Below are positions 1-12,745 of a stretch of DNA of 64,000 nt, piece after piece; positions within the stretch are counted from its first letter, which is position 1; each line of letters begins with the position of its first letter. Source of the stretch: Muscardinus avellanarius. Taxonomy: Eukaryota > Chordata > Mammalia > Rodentia > Gliridae. The notes under the pieces are model-generated. The model saw only the letters and a list, made by a program, of their open reading frames with translations. It did no database searches and was not told where the DNA came from. The translations under genes and the position numbers were made by a program. The stretch lies in assembly GCA_963383645.1 (NCBI GenBank), contig OY726574.1, positions 60,764,894 to 60,828,893 of the forward strand, written 5' to 3'.

Positions 1-121
1 GTCATTTGAACATACATCCTTGTTCTGAACAAATTTGTTTAGACTTAAGAGTTGGATTTCATTACAGACATGGCCTCTTTGCAGCCTCAATGGGGAAGGA
101 AAAAGGCCTTTCCTTCCCCAC

Positions 122-337
122 TGACTTTTTATTTTTTATAATGGTTCTGGGGATTGAGTCCAGGGGCATCCTACTTCTGAGCTCCACTCTCAGCCCTATT
201 TTACTTCTTATTTGAAACACAGTCTCACTAGGTTGTGGAGGGCCTCGTTAAGCTGCTCAGGATTCCCTCTAACCTGTGATTCTCCTGTCTCAGCTTCCCA
301 AGTACTGGGATTACAGGTGTGTGCCACCACGCCCAGT
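122..337 (-). mobile_element. B1-dID-type SINE
   Basis: Antisense dimeric SINE. The ID-like half comes first on the plus strand, then the B1 half ending in an inverted GGCGTGG-type start (CACGCCCAG). Moderately diverged. Confidence 0.85.
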
Positions 338-890
338 CCTAGTGACTTTCGTAACTTGGCATTCCCAGGAGCAAGTGCTTGTTGAGTGAATACATGAACC
401 CACACACAACACCCTACCTCAGATGGCTCCCAGGTTCTATAGGCCAACAAGAAGCTCCTGGTTTTCCGCTCCTGACTCCTCATCTCCCTATTCCAGGTCA
501 ATTTATTGCCTTATTTATTCATGAAATGTATTACAATTGGTAGCACTGCTGACTTGAAATTTTCTTCATGATTAAAAATAATTGCTACTTGTTGAAGGAA
601 CCGGTAGTTACCTGGGGATTCATTAAACTGTATAATTTTTAAAACTTAATCATTAGTGCTATACGTAGTAACAAGGTTAATAAAATCAGAGGAAGTATAA
701 AACTTCATTTGTGTCCTGGATTTCCAAACAAGTCAGTTTTTTTCTCCCCTATTTCCTTTCAGTCCTTGCACAAGTACATATATAATTCTTATAATTCTTA
801 CAGAGTTGCAGTCAAGTTTGTTGACGTCTTTAAGTACAGAGCCAAGTTCATTGCTTTGTTTTCAGCCCAAATCATGTAAAAGTCAAGTAA
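338..890. other. Intergenic, no feature recognised
   Basis: AT-rich unique-looking DNA. I see no gene, RNA or young repeat here. Confidence 0.5.
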
Positions 891-1092
891 CAGCCAGATG
901 TGGTGGTGCACACCTCTAATCCCAGCCCTTGGGAGGGTGATAGAGGAGGATCACAAGTTTGAGGCCAGCCTCAGCAATTTAGCAAGGCCATCAACAACTT
1001 AGCAAGACCATGTTTCCAAATAAAAATATAAAAAAGCTCAGAAGTAGAGCATCCCTGGGTTTGATTCCTAGTAACCCTCCTTCCCCCCAAAA
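891..1092 (+). mobile_element. B1-dID-type SINE
   Basis: Sense dimer: a B1 half (TGTGGTGGTGCACACC, GGGAGG, GAGGCCAGCCTCAGC), then a linker A run and a degraded ID half (AGAAGTAGAGCATCCCTGG). Confidence 0.85.
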
Positions 1093-1216
1093 GTCAAGTA
1101 ACTACCCAGACAGTGATGTTAATCCTGGTAATGGCAATGACAGCTGTCACTTGCAGACCTCCCGCTCGGGGCCAGTGTTGTTACCTGTTCTATTTCTTTT
1201 TTTTTTTTTTTTTTTT

Positions 1217-1412
1217 GGTGGTACTGGGGTTCCTGGAAGCCCTTCTACCTCCGGTATACACTACCACAGGCTACACTCCCAGACCTATTTTTTAACATTT
1301 TTATGTGGAAACAGAGTCTCTTATGCCAGCGAGGCTGGCTCCGAACCAGCGCGATCCTCCTGTCTCCGCCTCCCAAGCGCGGGGATTACAAGCGTGCGCC
1401 ACCACGCCCGGC
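1217..1412 (-). mobile_element. Young CpG-rich B1-dID SINE (palindrome subfamily)
   Basis: Antisense copy of a distinct subfamily: GGGGTTCCTGGAAGCCCTTCTACC at the ID end, a short GCCAGCGAGGCTGGC segment in the middle of the B1 half, and many retained CpGs (CAAGCGCGGGG). A T run at 1198-1216 is its inverted A tail. Confidence 0.88.
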
Positions 1413-1504
1413 TACCTGTTCTATTTCTAACCCCTAAAACAAACAGAATCAGTGGGCCAGAAAGATGCCTACAGTCATACAGCTGTGGGACAGCAGCAAC
1501 TAAT

Positions 1505-1690
1505 GCTCACCATCAGCACTTACTCATTACCACACGACACGCCAGGCCCAGCTCAGCAGCGCACCTCCTGCACCTTATTCAAACCGCACAGCAACCCAAC
1601 AATATTCTCATAGCCGAGTCCCCTGGGGGGAGCCGAGGGCCAGAGAGGCTACGTACTGGGCCCAGGCTCAGGCGGCGGGGAGACGAGCCC
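1505..1690 (+). repeat. MIR element (ancient SINE)
   Basis: The order of features matches MIR: a GCACTTACT..CACGCCAGGCCC start, a CACAGCAACCC core, an attenuated CCAGAGAGGCTA part and a ..GGCCCAGGC end. Strongly diverged. Confidence 0.6.
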
Positions 1691-1988
1691 AAGGGACTGA
1701 TCCGAGCTCTCTCAGCTTGACAGGGAGGGGACCTCTTTTCCTCACATCACTGGGACCACGTCTGGAATTAAGCAGTGGTAGGTAATTTGGAGAGTTTTGA
1801 AATTAAGATTCCTGCTTATAATTTATCAGACACAGTACGTATATTTTAAAATTCCTATCAGAGAGGTCTAAGTCTCACATCGGGATATTCTACCACACTT
1901 GGCTGAACTGGGTGTCTGCAGTTTTACTTAAGCTATGTATCAATTTGCTATACTAAAATGCCATAAGAATTTAAATCTTTTTTTTTTT

Positions 1989-2040
1989 GTACTGGGGACT
2001 GAACTCCAGACTTTCTATCTCTAAGCAATACTTGCATCTC
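1989..2040 (-). mobile_element. Truncated ID-like SINE half
   Basis: Inverted ID consensus (GTACTGGGGACTGAACTCC) after a T run. The B1 half is missing. Confidence 0.6.
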
Positions 2041-2078
2041 TCCTTTTTCTTTTCTTTTCTTTTCTTTTTTTTTCTTTT

Positions 2079-2274
2079 CAGTACTGGGGATGGAACCCAG
2101 GAGCATTCTCACTGAGCTACACCCCCAGCCCTATTTTTTATTCTTTATTTTGAAACAAGTTCTCACTAAGTTACAGAGAGCTCCACTAAGTAGCTGAGGC
2201 TGGCCACGAACCTGTGATCCTCCTGTCTCAGACTCCCAGATACTGAGACTACAGGAAAGGGTCACCACGCCCAG
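2079..2274 (-). mobile_element. B1-dID-type SINE
   Basis: Complete antisense dimer from GTACTGGGGATGGAACCCAGG to CACCACGCCCAG. Confidence 0.85.
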
Positions 2275-2275
2275 A

Positions 2276-2421
2276 TTTCTATTTTACTTTTTAAAATTTG
2301 AAACAAGATATCACTAAGTTAATGAGGGTCTTGCTAAGTTGTTGAGACAGGCCTTAAGTGAGATCCTTTTGACTCATCCTCCCAAGTACTGGAATTACAG
2401 GCATGAGCCACCATGCCCAGC
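2276..2421 (-). mobile_element. B1 half of an older SINE
   Basis: Antisense B1 half only (AAACAAGATATCACTAAG to CATGCCCAGC). It adjoins the SINE before it, so it is probably the older host of that copy. Confidence 0.65.
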
Positions 2422-2519
2422 TTGTGTCTTCTTTGTTTTTCTTTATTTTTTGGGAGTGTGTGGTACTGGGGATGGAACCCGGGGGCTTTTTCTTACCTCC
2501 AGATTACACTCCCAGGCAG

Positions 2520-2572
<53 letters not shown>

Positions 2573-2600
2573 CTTTTTATACATTTATATTTAAATATAT
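2520..2600. repeat. (CA)n/(TA)n microsatellite
   Basis: About 20 CA units followed by short TA runs, inside a split SINE. Confidence 0.95.
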
Positions 2601-2610
2601 ATATATTTAC

Positions 2611-2807
2611 AGTACTGGGCATGGAACCCAGGGGCATTTGACCTCCGACCTACAATCCCTGCTCTATTTTTTATTCTTTATTTTGAAACAGGGTCTCATG
2701 AGTTGTAAAGGGCCTCACTAAGTAGCTGAGGCTGCCTGCAAACCGCAATCCTCCCATCTCAGCCTCCCAAATGCTGGGATTACAAGCGTGCGCCACCATG
2801 CCTAGCT
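2611..2807 (-). mobile_element. Nested B1-dID-type SINE
   Basis: Complete antisense dimer (AGTACTGGGCATGGAACCCA to GCCACCATGCCTAGCT) inserted in the SINE around it. Confidence 0.85.
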
Positions 2808-3328
2808 CTATGTTTTATATTTTATTTGGAAACGGGGTCTCGCTGAGTTGCTGAGAGCCTCACTAAGTAGCTGTGGCTGGCTTCGAACCTGTGCTATCCT
2901 CCTGTCTCAGCCTCCCAAGTACCAGGATTACAAGCGTATACCCAGCTTGTATCTTCCTAAAAAGAGACTGGATCTTTAACAAAGCTCTGTACTTTGGTCT
3001 GAGGATATTACATAGAATCTCACTGCTCTTACATCCAGGGGCCATGCTACCTCTTCCTTTCTGATACAAACCTAAGGTGCAGAACGCTGCTTTAGCGTTT
3101 CATTACTCTCTTCACTGGTAATCAAAACCTCTTTTTATTTTGTCTTTGCTCGGGGCCATTAGCATGAAGTGTGCTTTGAAGGGCCAGCCCCGCAGGAGCA
3201 TGGCTATAAAATCCCATCTGGTTACTCACTCCACAGAAAACACATAGGGAGCTGTCGAGTGGGGAAACGGAAACTTAGAGGACCAGGGCTGCCCAGGGTT
3301 TCCTAGGAAGAAAATGTGCAGAATGGCA

Positions 3329-3487
3329 GCCGGGCGTGGTGGTGCGTGCCTATAATCCCAGTAACTAGAGAGGCTGAGACAGGAGGATTGCGGGTTCAAG
3401 GCCAGCCTCAGCGACTTCGCGAGGCCCTGTTTCACAAATAAAAAGGGATGGGGTGCAGCTCAAAGGGAGAATGCTCCTGGCTCAGAT
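3329..3487 (+). mobile_element. B1-dID-type SINE, 3' truncated
   Basis: The B1 half (CAGCCGGGCGTGGTGGTGCG) is complete. The ID half fades after GAATGCTCCTGG. Confidence 0.82.
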
Positions 3488-3725
3488 TTCATGGCAGCTT
3501 CTCAGCCTCTAGGGAGAACAACCACTGGGCTCCTCAGAGAACCACTTTAATCTCTCCCTGGGGAAGGACTCTCATTTCCCCTCAGGATCTCCCGAGAGGC
3601 CCATCTCTTAAAGGCTCCATAGCAAGTTCCAGTACTTCTTCCCTCGGGATAAAGCTCCCAGCATAGGAAGGAAACACCACGTTCAAACTATAGCACTGGG
3701 CTAGGACTGAGTACAATAAGAAGTT

Positions 3726-3936
3726 GGGGCAGGACACATTGGCGCACACATTTTCTCCCAGTACTTGGGAGGCCGAGACAGGATGATCCCAACCTCAGCC
3801 ACGTAGTAAGGCCTTCAGCAATTTAGTGAGGCCTTGTTTCAAAATAAAACATAAAAAGGCCTGAGAGTATAAATCACAGGTAGAATATCCTTTGGCTTGA
3901 TCTTCAGTATCAAAAAAAAGAAAGAAAGAAAGAAAA
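3726..3936 (+). mobile_element. Old B1-dID-type SINE with AAAG tail
   Basis: Diverged sense dimer ending in a (GAAA)n tail. Confidence 0.75.
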
Positions 3937-3944
3937 AAGTTTGG

Positions 3945-4060
3945 GGAGCGGGTTGGGATTAAGAGGGTGACAGACCAAGCGATGTGTGCAGGTATATCTG
4001 TATAACTTTGAACCTCACTATGGTGAAATAATAATGCACCAATAAAAGTATAAAATTAAA
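3945..4060 (+). mobile_element. 3' end of a retroposon sharing the AATGCACCAATAAA tail
   Basis: A G-rich stretch, then GATGTGTGCAGGTATATC, ACTTTGAACCTCACTA and AATGCACCAATAAA (4033-4046). The same tail ends four other retroposon-like segments in this window (23.9, 44.8, 55.2 and, relaxed, 56.8 kb). Probably an old L1-type 3' UTR. Confidence 0.5.
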
Positions 4061-4580
4061 TGCATTTCTGTCTGTAAATAAGGAGACTGAAGTCGATACA
4101 GAGAAAAGGTTTAGATTCGTATATGAAAAATGTTGACTAGACTATTTCTTTTCCTACTTTTCTGTGTACACTGTTTAAAATGTTTTAATAAGATTATCCT
4201 AGTAAAGTATGTATGCACACATGTTTCTTTCTGTCTCCTAACATGTAATACACATGTTATAGAGACATACTGATGAGTCAGAGGGAGAATGTTAAAAACT
4301 GCTCTTAGCAGACTTTTCCAGGAATTTCTGCCTTCTATAATTTCTTTGCATTTTATAGACTGACACATTCCTTGGCGCATACCCTGCAATTTCAAAAACG
4401 TATCCACCGATGCGTCATTCTGAGGCTTATTCACCACTGAATTCCAATCAGGGAGCCTTGAGCAGTCTCTGCTGGCAAAAGCCACATGCCCGGCACTATA
4501 CAGAATCCCACAGCCAACAGCTTTCGTTATTCTTATTACTTATAGTGCCCCAGAAGCCAGTGTCATTGTTACCAATTTTT

Positions 4581-4775
4581 TCAGCACTGGGGATGGAACC
4601 CAGGGGCATTCTACCTCTAAGCTACACCCTCAGCCCTATTTTTTATACCTTATTTTGAAACAGGGTCTCGATGAGTTGCAAAGGGCCTAAGTAGCTGAGG
4701 CTGGCTGCAAACCCAGATCCTCCTGTCTCAGCCTCCCAAATGCTGGGATTTCAAGCATGCATCACCACGCCCAGC
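4581..4775 (-). mobile_element. B1-dID-type SINE
   Basis: Complete antisense dimer with a small internal deletion in the B1 half. Confidence 0.85.
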
Positions 4776-4849
4776 AATGTCTCATGTTTTATCTGCACCA
4801 GAAAAGGATGGCATCTCCCCTTCCCTTCCTTACAGCAGTCTCATTTGCA

Positions 4850-4925
4850 GTGAGACTCAGCGCACAGATGGGGAAGGGCCGTTTCATAGATGGGGAAACT
4901 GGGGCTCAAGGCAATGAATCTCCTC
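4850..4925 (+). repeat. Possible MIR fragment
   Basis: CATAGATGGGGAAACTGGGG followed by CTCAAGG resembles the MIR core. Short and weak. Confidence 0.35.
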
Positions 4926-5354
4926 TCTGTGAGCTCTGTTCTCCCTGGATAATCATGATCAGCTATTTTTCTGCTAAGAAATTAACAGAAACTAAGTCAG
5001 AAATTCACATCGATCATCCGTTTGCTATATGAGTGCGACACAGAGAAGACCTCGACCATTTGGGGAAGAAATTAATTCCACTGCTCTAGTATTTTCTGGA
5101 ACGCTCTTAGAGTTTGCTCCTTCTGGCTGTGCTGCTGGTAGAGTGAACGGGGTTGTAGTATTCTACACATACCTAATTACATTGTAATCTCTATGCACAC
5201 AGCTAAGTAGTCATTTTCTGTATCTATGTTCTCTCCAGCCCTAGCCCATAACACTTGAAAATAAGGATCCATGTCCTTGTCATAGTTATTTTATGTCTAC
5301 GGTGGGAAGACTGGTGTCTTCTTGGGCTCCCAGCTCAGACTATGGAAGTGGACC

Positions 5355-5470
5355 CATAGAGTTGGAATCCTACCTCTGCCATTCGCGATCCACTGAACCT
5401 CATCAAGTGAGCTGATTTTGCTAAGGGGCATGCTGTTTCTGTCTCTGTCTTCATTCTCTCGTCTGTTAGC
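5355..5470 (+). repeat. Possible MIR fragment
   Basis: TAGAGTTGGAATCCTACCTC and the text after it resemble the MIR 5' part. Weak match. Confidence 0.35.
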
Positions 5471-5486
5471 TGAGCACGAGTTTCTG

Positions 5487-5882
5487 TGCTACTGGGATTG
5501 ACACCGGGGCACTCTACCTCTGAGCTACAAACTCAGTCCTATTTTCTTTCTTTGGTTTTTATTTTTTTTACCTGTGATACTGGAGATTGAACTCGCAGGC
5601 ATTCCACCTCCAACATACACCCTGGTCTTACTTCATTTTGTATTTTAAAACAGGTTCTCGCTAAGTTGCAGAGGGCCTTTCTAAATTGCTGAAGCTGACC
5701 TTGAACCTCTGATCCTGTCTCAGCCTTCTAAGCACTGAGATTACAGGCATGTGTACCATGCCCGGCTTTCATTTTTGGAAACAGAGTCTCACTAAATTAT
5801 GGTGTGTTGGCTTTGAAGCACTGTCTTCCTGTCTCAGCCTCCAGAGTACTGGGATTACAGTCATGCACCACTGTGCCTAGCC
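5487..5882 (-). mobile_element. Nested pair of B1-dID-type SINEs
   Basis: An older antisense SINE (ID half 5487-5543, B1 half 5768-5882) is interrupted by a complete antisense copy at 5570-5767. Confidence 0.75.
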
Positions 5883-6000
5883 TTGAAATGATTTTACTAT
5901 CTGTCTTACACATGAAGTGCCTAGCACAATAACTTTTACATAGCTAACATCCAATAAATATTGGCTGCTAATAAGTGCTTAAAATATTTATCAGAAATCT

Positions 6001-6197
6001 GGCTATGGTGGCACATGCTTGTAATCTCAGCATTTGGGAGGCTGAGACAGGAGGATCTCTGGTTCACAGACAGCCTTAGCTACTTAATGAGGCCCTTTGC
6101 AACTCAGTGAGATCTTGTTTCAAAGTAAATAATAAAAAAATAGGGCTTGAGGTGTAGCTCAGAGGTAGAATGTCCCTGAGTTCTGTCCCCAGCACCA
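6001..6197 (+). mobile_element. B1-dID-type SINE
   Basis: Sense dimer with the GTTCACAGACAGCC variant. Its tail has grown into the CA/TA microsatellite that follows. Confidence 0.87.
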
Positions 6198-6209
6198 CAC
6201 ACACACAAA

Positions 6210-6292
<83 letters not shown>
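6198..6292. repeat. (CA)n(TA)n compound microsatellite
   Basis: About 25 CA units followed by about 22 TA units, directly after a SINE 3' end. Confidence 0.97.
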
Positions 6293-6295
<3 letters not shown>

Positions 6296-6325
6296 GAGAA
6301 AATGTTTTAAAAGGAAACACAAAGC

Positions 6326-6528
6326 TGGGCTGGGCCTGATGGTGCATGCTTGTAATCCCAGCATTTGGGAGGCTGAGACAGGAGGATTACAGTTTGCGGG
6401 CAGCCTCAGCTACTTAGTGAGGCCCTTGGCAACTCAGTGAGACCCTGTTTCAAAATAAAGAGTAGAAAATAGGGTTGGGGGTGTAGCTCAAAGGTAGAAT
6501 GCCCCTGGGTTCCATCCTCAGTATCCCC
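6326..6528 (+). mobile_element. B1-dID-type SINE
   Basis: Sense dimer with the CAGTTTGCGGGCAGCC variant and the ID boxes TAGCTCAAAGGTAGAATG and GGGTTCCATCC. Confidence 0.88.
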
Positions 6529-6559
6529 CCAAAAAAAGAAAGAAAGGAAGAGAGACAGA

Positions 6560-8185
<1,626 letters not shown>

Positions 8186-8535
8186 GGTGGACAGGGACGA
8201 CGTAGCTGGGCGCTGTCACCCGAGTCGCTTCTCTGTCGTCTCAGCTGCCTGCTCTGCTGTTTGTGTTTGTGGAGGCTCTGGATGCAATTTCCTAAGTTGT
8301 TCTTGGGCATCTGAATGTGGATGTTTTTGCCTTAACTCGTGGGAGGTGTTTGCCTTAACTCTGGATATTACCAGTGACCTCCAGAATATTATGTTCATTT
8401 CCTCCTCAATATAAATTGAAGCAGCCTTTGGGTTTTCACTGAAGAGAATGGATCGCTCTAATTCCTCTGCGGAGCTGTGAGATTCAGCCCTTGCTAGAGA
8501 GAATGACAAGTCTGAATTCAAGATCATTCAAAAGC

Positions 8536-8620
8536 CAAATATTTACTAAGTATGTACCGCGTGCTAAGTACTGCATACAGCATGAAAACTCTGCTTTCAG
8601 ATGCTTTTACCCTGGACTTG
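8536..8620 (+). repeat. Possible MIR/L2-like fragment
   Basis: ATTTACTAAGTATGTACCGC followed by GTGCTAAGTACTG resembles the common start of old mammalian SINE/L2 families. Confidence 0.4.
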
Positions 8621-8860
8621 GCGGCAAACGCAAGACATGCTCTCGAATCGGCCCCCACAGAGCGTTACTGGGACCAAGGGCCAAGCCTGAGCCGGGCTCT
8701 GTGCTGCCTAGGACCAAACACAGATTTCCCTTTGGGTTCTGGGGAAGGGATAGTAGGACTTCTCCCTTGACAACATCTGTAATCAAGCTGCTGTGTGTGT
8801 GTCTCGTGGTGAGTAACTGGGGTGTTGGGAGGGCACCCACCTCTGGTGGCACTTTCAGAT

Positions 8861-8866
8861 AATAAA
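8861..8866 (+). promoter_or_regulatory. Candidate polyadenylation signal for LRRC30
   Basis: AATAAA on the coding strand, about 680 bases after the stop codon, followed by T/G-containing sequence. Confidence 0.35.
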
Positions 8867-9035
8867 TACAAACTGATTTCAATGTATAGTTTCAATCTTC
8901 CCTAACCCTCTCCCACCCTGAGTCTGCTCCACTTGCTACAGACACTACCTGTAGACTCCTCCACTCTAATTTTACATCTTCTCTCTCCCTGGATTTGCCT
9001 CCTTAGATAATTATTAGGAGAAAAGCGGCAAATGG

Positions 9036-9420
9036 CAGTAATGCACAGGTTTGAGGACAGTCTGAGCAATTTAGCAAAGAAATTTGTGAATCCCTGTTTC
9101 AAATAAAAATAAAATTGAAGCCGGGCGTGGTGGCGCACGCTTGTAATCCCCGCGCTTGGAAGGCAGAGACAGGAGGATCGCACAGGTTCGAAGCCAGCCG
9201 CGCTGGCTTAAGAGACCCTGTTTCCAAAAATAAAAAAAGTAAAAAAATAGGTCTGGGAGTGTAGCCCAGAGGTAGAGGTAGAAGGGCTTCCAGGAACCCC
9301 AGAACCACCAAAAATAATAAATAAATAAATAAATAAAATAAAATAAAATTGAGAAGTGCTGGAGGTATAGCTTGAAGGTAGAATGCCCCTTGGTTTCATC
9401 TCCAGTAGCAAAAATAAATA
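9036..9420 (+). mobile_element. Older SINE interrupted by a younger one
   Basis: The end of a B1 half (9036-9117) and an ID half (9350-9412) are parts of one sense SINE split by the insertion at 9120-9345. Confidence 0.65.
9120..9345 (+). mobile_element. Young B1-dID SINE (palindrome subfamily)
   Basis: Sense copy with GCCGGGCGTGGTGGCGCACG, CAGCCGCGCTGGCTTAAGAG, GGGCTTCCAGGAACCCCAG and a (AAAT)n tail. Confidence 0.9.
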
Positions 9421-9447
9421 TATAAAATAAGATTCAGAAAGGAGACT

Positions 9448-9640
9448 CAGGTGTGATGGTGCACACCTTTAATCTCAGTACTTGGGAGGCTGAGACAGGA
9501 CGATCGCAGGCTTGAGGCTGGTCTCAGCAACTTAGCAAAACCTTGTTTCAGAAAAAAAATAAAAAGGATTGGAGGTATAGCTCAGGGGTAGAAGGCTACT
9601 GAGTTCAATCTCAAGTACCAATAAATAAATAAACAAATAA
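9448..9640 (+). mobile_element. B1-dID-type SINE
   Basis: Sense dimer ending AAGTACC with a (AAAT)n tail that runs into the L1 3' end. Confidence 0.85.
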
Positions 9641-9880
9641 AATCTCAGCAAAGTTAGAATGGAAGGATAGGAGAGGAAGAAGGCTGAGGTTGACTAAGGG
9701 AGGGGCTACATCCGAGTAGTGTAAAAGTATGAATACACTAGCATGGTTACCCTGGACACTCATTGTTGGGAGGGGAGGGGAAGTGGGGGTGGCAGGGAGA
9801 GGGCACCAAGCACAGTTTAAATGTGTACCATTCATTTTCAATAAAAAATAAACAAATAAAACGAAACAAAATAAAATCCA
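9641..9880 (+). mobile_element. L1 3' UTR fragment
   Basis: Collinear with the 3' UTR of the full-length L1 (about 51,545-51,745): TCTCAGCAAAGTTAGAATGG, GTGTAAAAGTATGAATA, a polypurine G-rich block, GAGGGCACCAAGCACAG and TTTTCAATAAA. 5' truncated. Confidence 0.85.
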
Positions 9881-12744
9881 GAAAAGGAGAATCATTGCCG
9901 CTGGCTTCTACATGTGGACATTTAAAAAGTAAGTTTAGTGACATTTAAAAGATCTCTGAACAAAGGGCTTCGTAAAGATGCTGAGCTTGTTTTGTTTTCG
10001 ACTTTAAGGGTGCACAGCTGTTAGTTAAACATAGACATCAGGGCTCCTGATGACAGGGAAGGGGCGGTGCCGCACCCAGGGCCACGGATCTTATTAACTA
10101 TCACAGCAGCCAGGTCCCCTTTCTTAGGGCTAAAGAATTAGAATGTAAAGGTGGCTCTGAGGAAGGTATGGCTCCTTCAGGTCAGGAAGAGCTAATTGCT
10201 CCAATTTTATGGCCCACTGGTCCACAGAACATAGAAAACAACAAATAAATAGCCGGATCTAGGATCTGGGGTTGCTGCAAGACTTGCCTAATGTCCTCTT
10301 AATAGCCTCAGTTTAATCCAATTAAACTTACATGTATCAGGACCTTCTCTAGTCTGGACCCTGGGCTGAGAGCCCCAGAGGAATAACATCGCAGTCTCTC
10401 TCCCAAGGAACTCGCGGTTTGGTCGGTTTGGTCAAGGAGGCAGGCTCACATGGGCGGATCCCTGTTAATGACAGAGAAGCACCTGGCTGGGACCCCACTG
10501 TGTGGTGTGGACGAGTCTGAGCGCCCCAGTCCCAGCAACCAACTAATGGTGAGCAAGGAACACAGCCGGCATGAATCAGCCAATCCCTCCCTGGACTGCA
10601 GCCCTCCGGCCCTAGTCCCTCCTCTTGCCCGCAGGCCCTTGGGAAAGGGTAGCAAAAGAAAGTGAGCCAATAACTGTTAGCATCAGAGACCACAGTCCCA
10701 TTTGCACATTACTGCCTGAGCTCCTCCGTGCAACCGCTGCAAACAGACCTCCCCAGGGTCACCTAAGGCAGCCACATCGACCTTTCCAAAAGGAAAGTCC
10801 CCCTCCTGCAGCATCCAGGGAGCTGCAGGGTGCTGCCAGGCACTCAGAGGCACTCCAAAACCCTCACCCATGTTGGCTTGCTGGGGCCAAGACTATTTTA
10901 AAACATCAGCGGGGTTCTTACTTCATGCCCTGAGCAGTGGGACATTGCCAGGCGAGCCTCCTCTGCAGAGCTGGGCAGGTCACTACCGGAGCTTTGGCTG
11001 AAGTGCGTGCAGCTGTCGGGCGGACACTGGTGTGTGCCAGGATCCTGCCCCCGAGTGTGCGGCTGGACAGCCTCTCGGGCTCACGCTGAATCTCCATGAC
11101 CTTGCCGCGGGCAGCCGGGCGAGTACGCAGCGTGGCATGTTTCCTGCTAAGCAATCACTTGATTTCCTTGTCAGTCACTTGATTCCATAGTAACTGGACT
11201 CCAGGGAAAGAATGCCACCATATTTTGAAGGTGACCCAAGAGCTTATTATACTTTTTATAAGGGGGGGAAAAAGTACCAGTTTGTTTGCCAGCTCCGCTG
11301 GGTGCCTTTCAAAAGTCTAATAGCAAGATTTTCTTTGTTAAGGCTCAGCACTGAGGAAATCACAAAATCAAAATAGAGTAATTGTCCCTTGTGCTTCAGG
11401 TACTGATTGCTGCAGGGGCTTCTCTGTTGACGAGTGGAAGTGTTGAGCCCCAATCTGGATACCACGCTTTGTTATTCAGAACAGCAAAGTGGAGTGAATT
11501 GGATGGAACCAGCGGTGTCTTTGCTGGCAGAGCTAGAGTTTGCTGACTGTCCCTGAAGTATTTTGCGCTTTTCTTTGTTGTATTCTTCTAATACAGCCAC
11601 TTCTGGTATGGTATTTCAAATGCATCTGGAATCAAAGCCCAGAGGCCTCCCGCATCCAGCTGCGAAGGATATTTAGTCAACAAATAGGAGCTAATTGGGT
11701 GCTTCTGTGGGGAGCCGCTGTCCCCTTCTAGATGGTACCCTGGTTCTCAGGTCACTCGGCTCTCAGCGCAGACGGATGTCCCTGTGTGTTCAGAAATAGC
11801 TTTCAAGGCTGGTGAAGTTTATGAGCACACAATTAAGAAAAAAGTCCTATGTTCTTAAGAAGGGCAGGAGACTGTGAAAAGACACATCTGTTCAAAGAAT
11901 AATACTGCTAAATGTATAATACCGCAGCGTATTAAAAAGAAAAATGTAGTCATTGCTTCGCTTGTTGACTTACTAAGTGGTATGGAGAAGCAATGTACTG
12001 CGTTCTTGGGCTTTGGTTAATAGACTCCTTTCTGTAGTTACCAAAGATAGAGTGGCCGTGCGACTGTACACCTGGATCTCACAATGAAGTCACACTTGCT
12101 CTGGGAAAGAGATAAAGGCCAGGCTGCTGTCACTATTTGTAGGATGCATTAAAAGATCTCTTCTTTGGGCAATGGATGATTGCATTTGAAAGTCTATCTC
12201 ATATGCCTCAAAGCCTCTACTGAATGGCATTTTGGTAGCCAAGCATAAAGAAACACAGGCAGCTTGGAGGACCGTGGGTTCAGTCGCTGTCATAGCAACA
12301 TTGTGAGATCATGGCCTGAGGCCCGCACACCGGACTGGCTTCCTTCCTCAGCCATTTGCATAGGTTTGTGATTGCCCCCTCTCTGGATGGAGCCGCTGAA
12401 ATTCTGATAGAAGTGGTATAGAATGGAACATGAATTCAGGAAATAATTCAAACAAGAAACAAATTGAAGAAAGCAAAATTCCAAGTTACTAGGTTAAGCC
12501 AATCTGAGGTTAGCAAACACTGAGTTACGCCATCAGTCTCTATTGTGACAGTATCCAGGTACCCTCTACCCCATATGCCAGGAATTATTTTCAGTTATCT
12601 GCACGAGATCCTTGAGAAACACAAAATCCCCAGCTTAGATTTAATGTGCGGCTAAGGCCCAACACTGTTGAAGTCATTTCTTAATTATGAGGAGCTCAGG
12701 GTACCAGGATCCGACTCTAGCATGTAGTCTGAGAAAACAAAATA
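9881..12744. other. Intergenic, no repeat recognised
   Basis: A long stretch without young SINEs. Short ORFs on both strands show no recognisable domain. Possibly includes conserved regulatory DNA downstream of LRRC30, but nothing here proves it. Confidence 0.5.
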
Positions 12745-12745
12745 A

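Larger units (their letters stand above)
2462..2948 (-). mobile_element. Older SINE split by a nested SINE and a microsatellite
   Basis: The ID half (2462-2515) and the B1 half (2808-2948) belong to one antisense element. Between them lie CA/TA repeats and a second SINE (2611-2807). Confidence 0.7.
8186..8885 (+). other. Presumed LRRC30 3' UTR and downstream flank
   Basis: Mostly unique DNA after the stop codon. The first good AATAAA is at 8861-8866, so a 3' UTR of about 700 bases is plausible but unproven. Confidence 0.4.

Noticed and set aside
1010..1720. 236-codon ORF
   Set aside because: It begins inside a SINE, crosses a second SINE and ends in a MIR, so it is a chance fusion of repeats.
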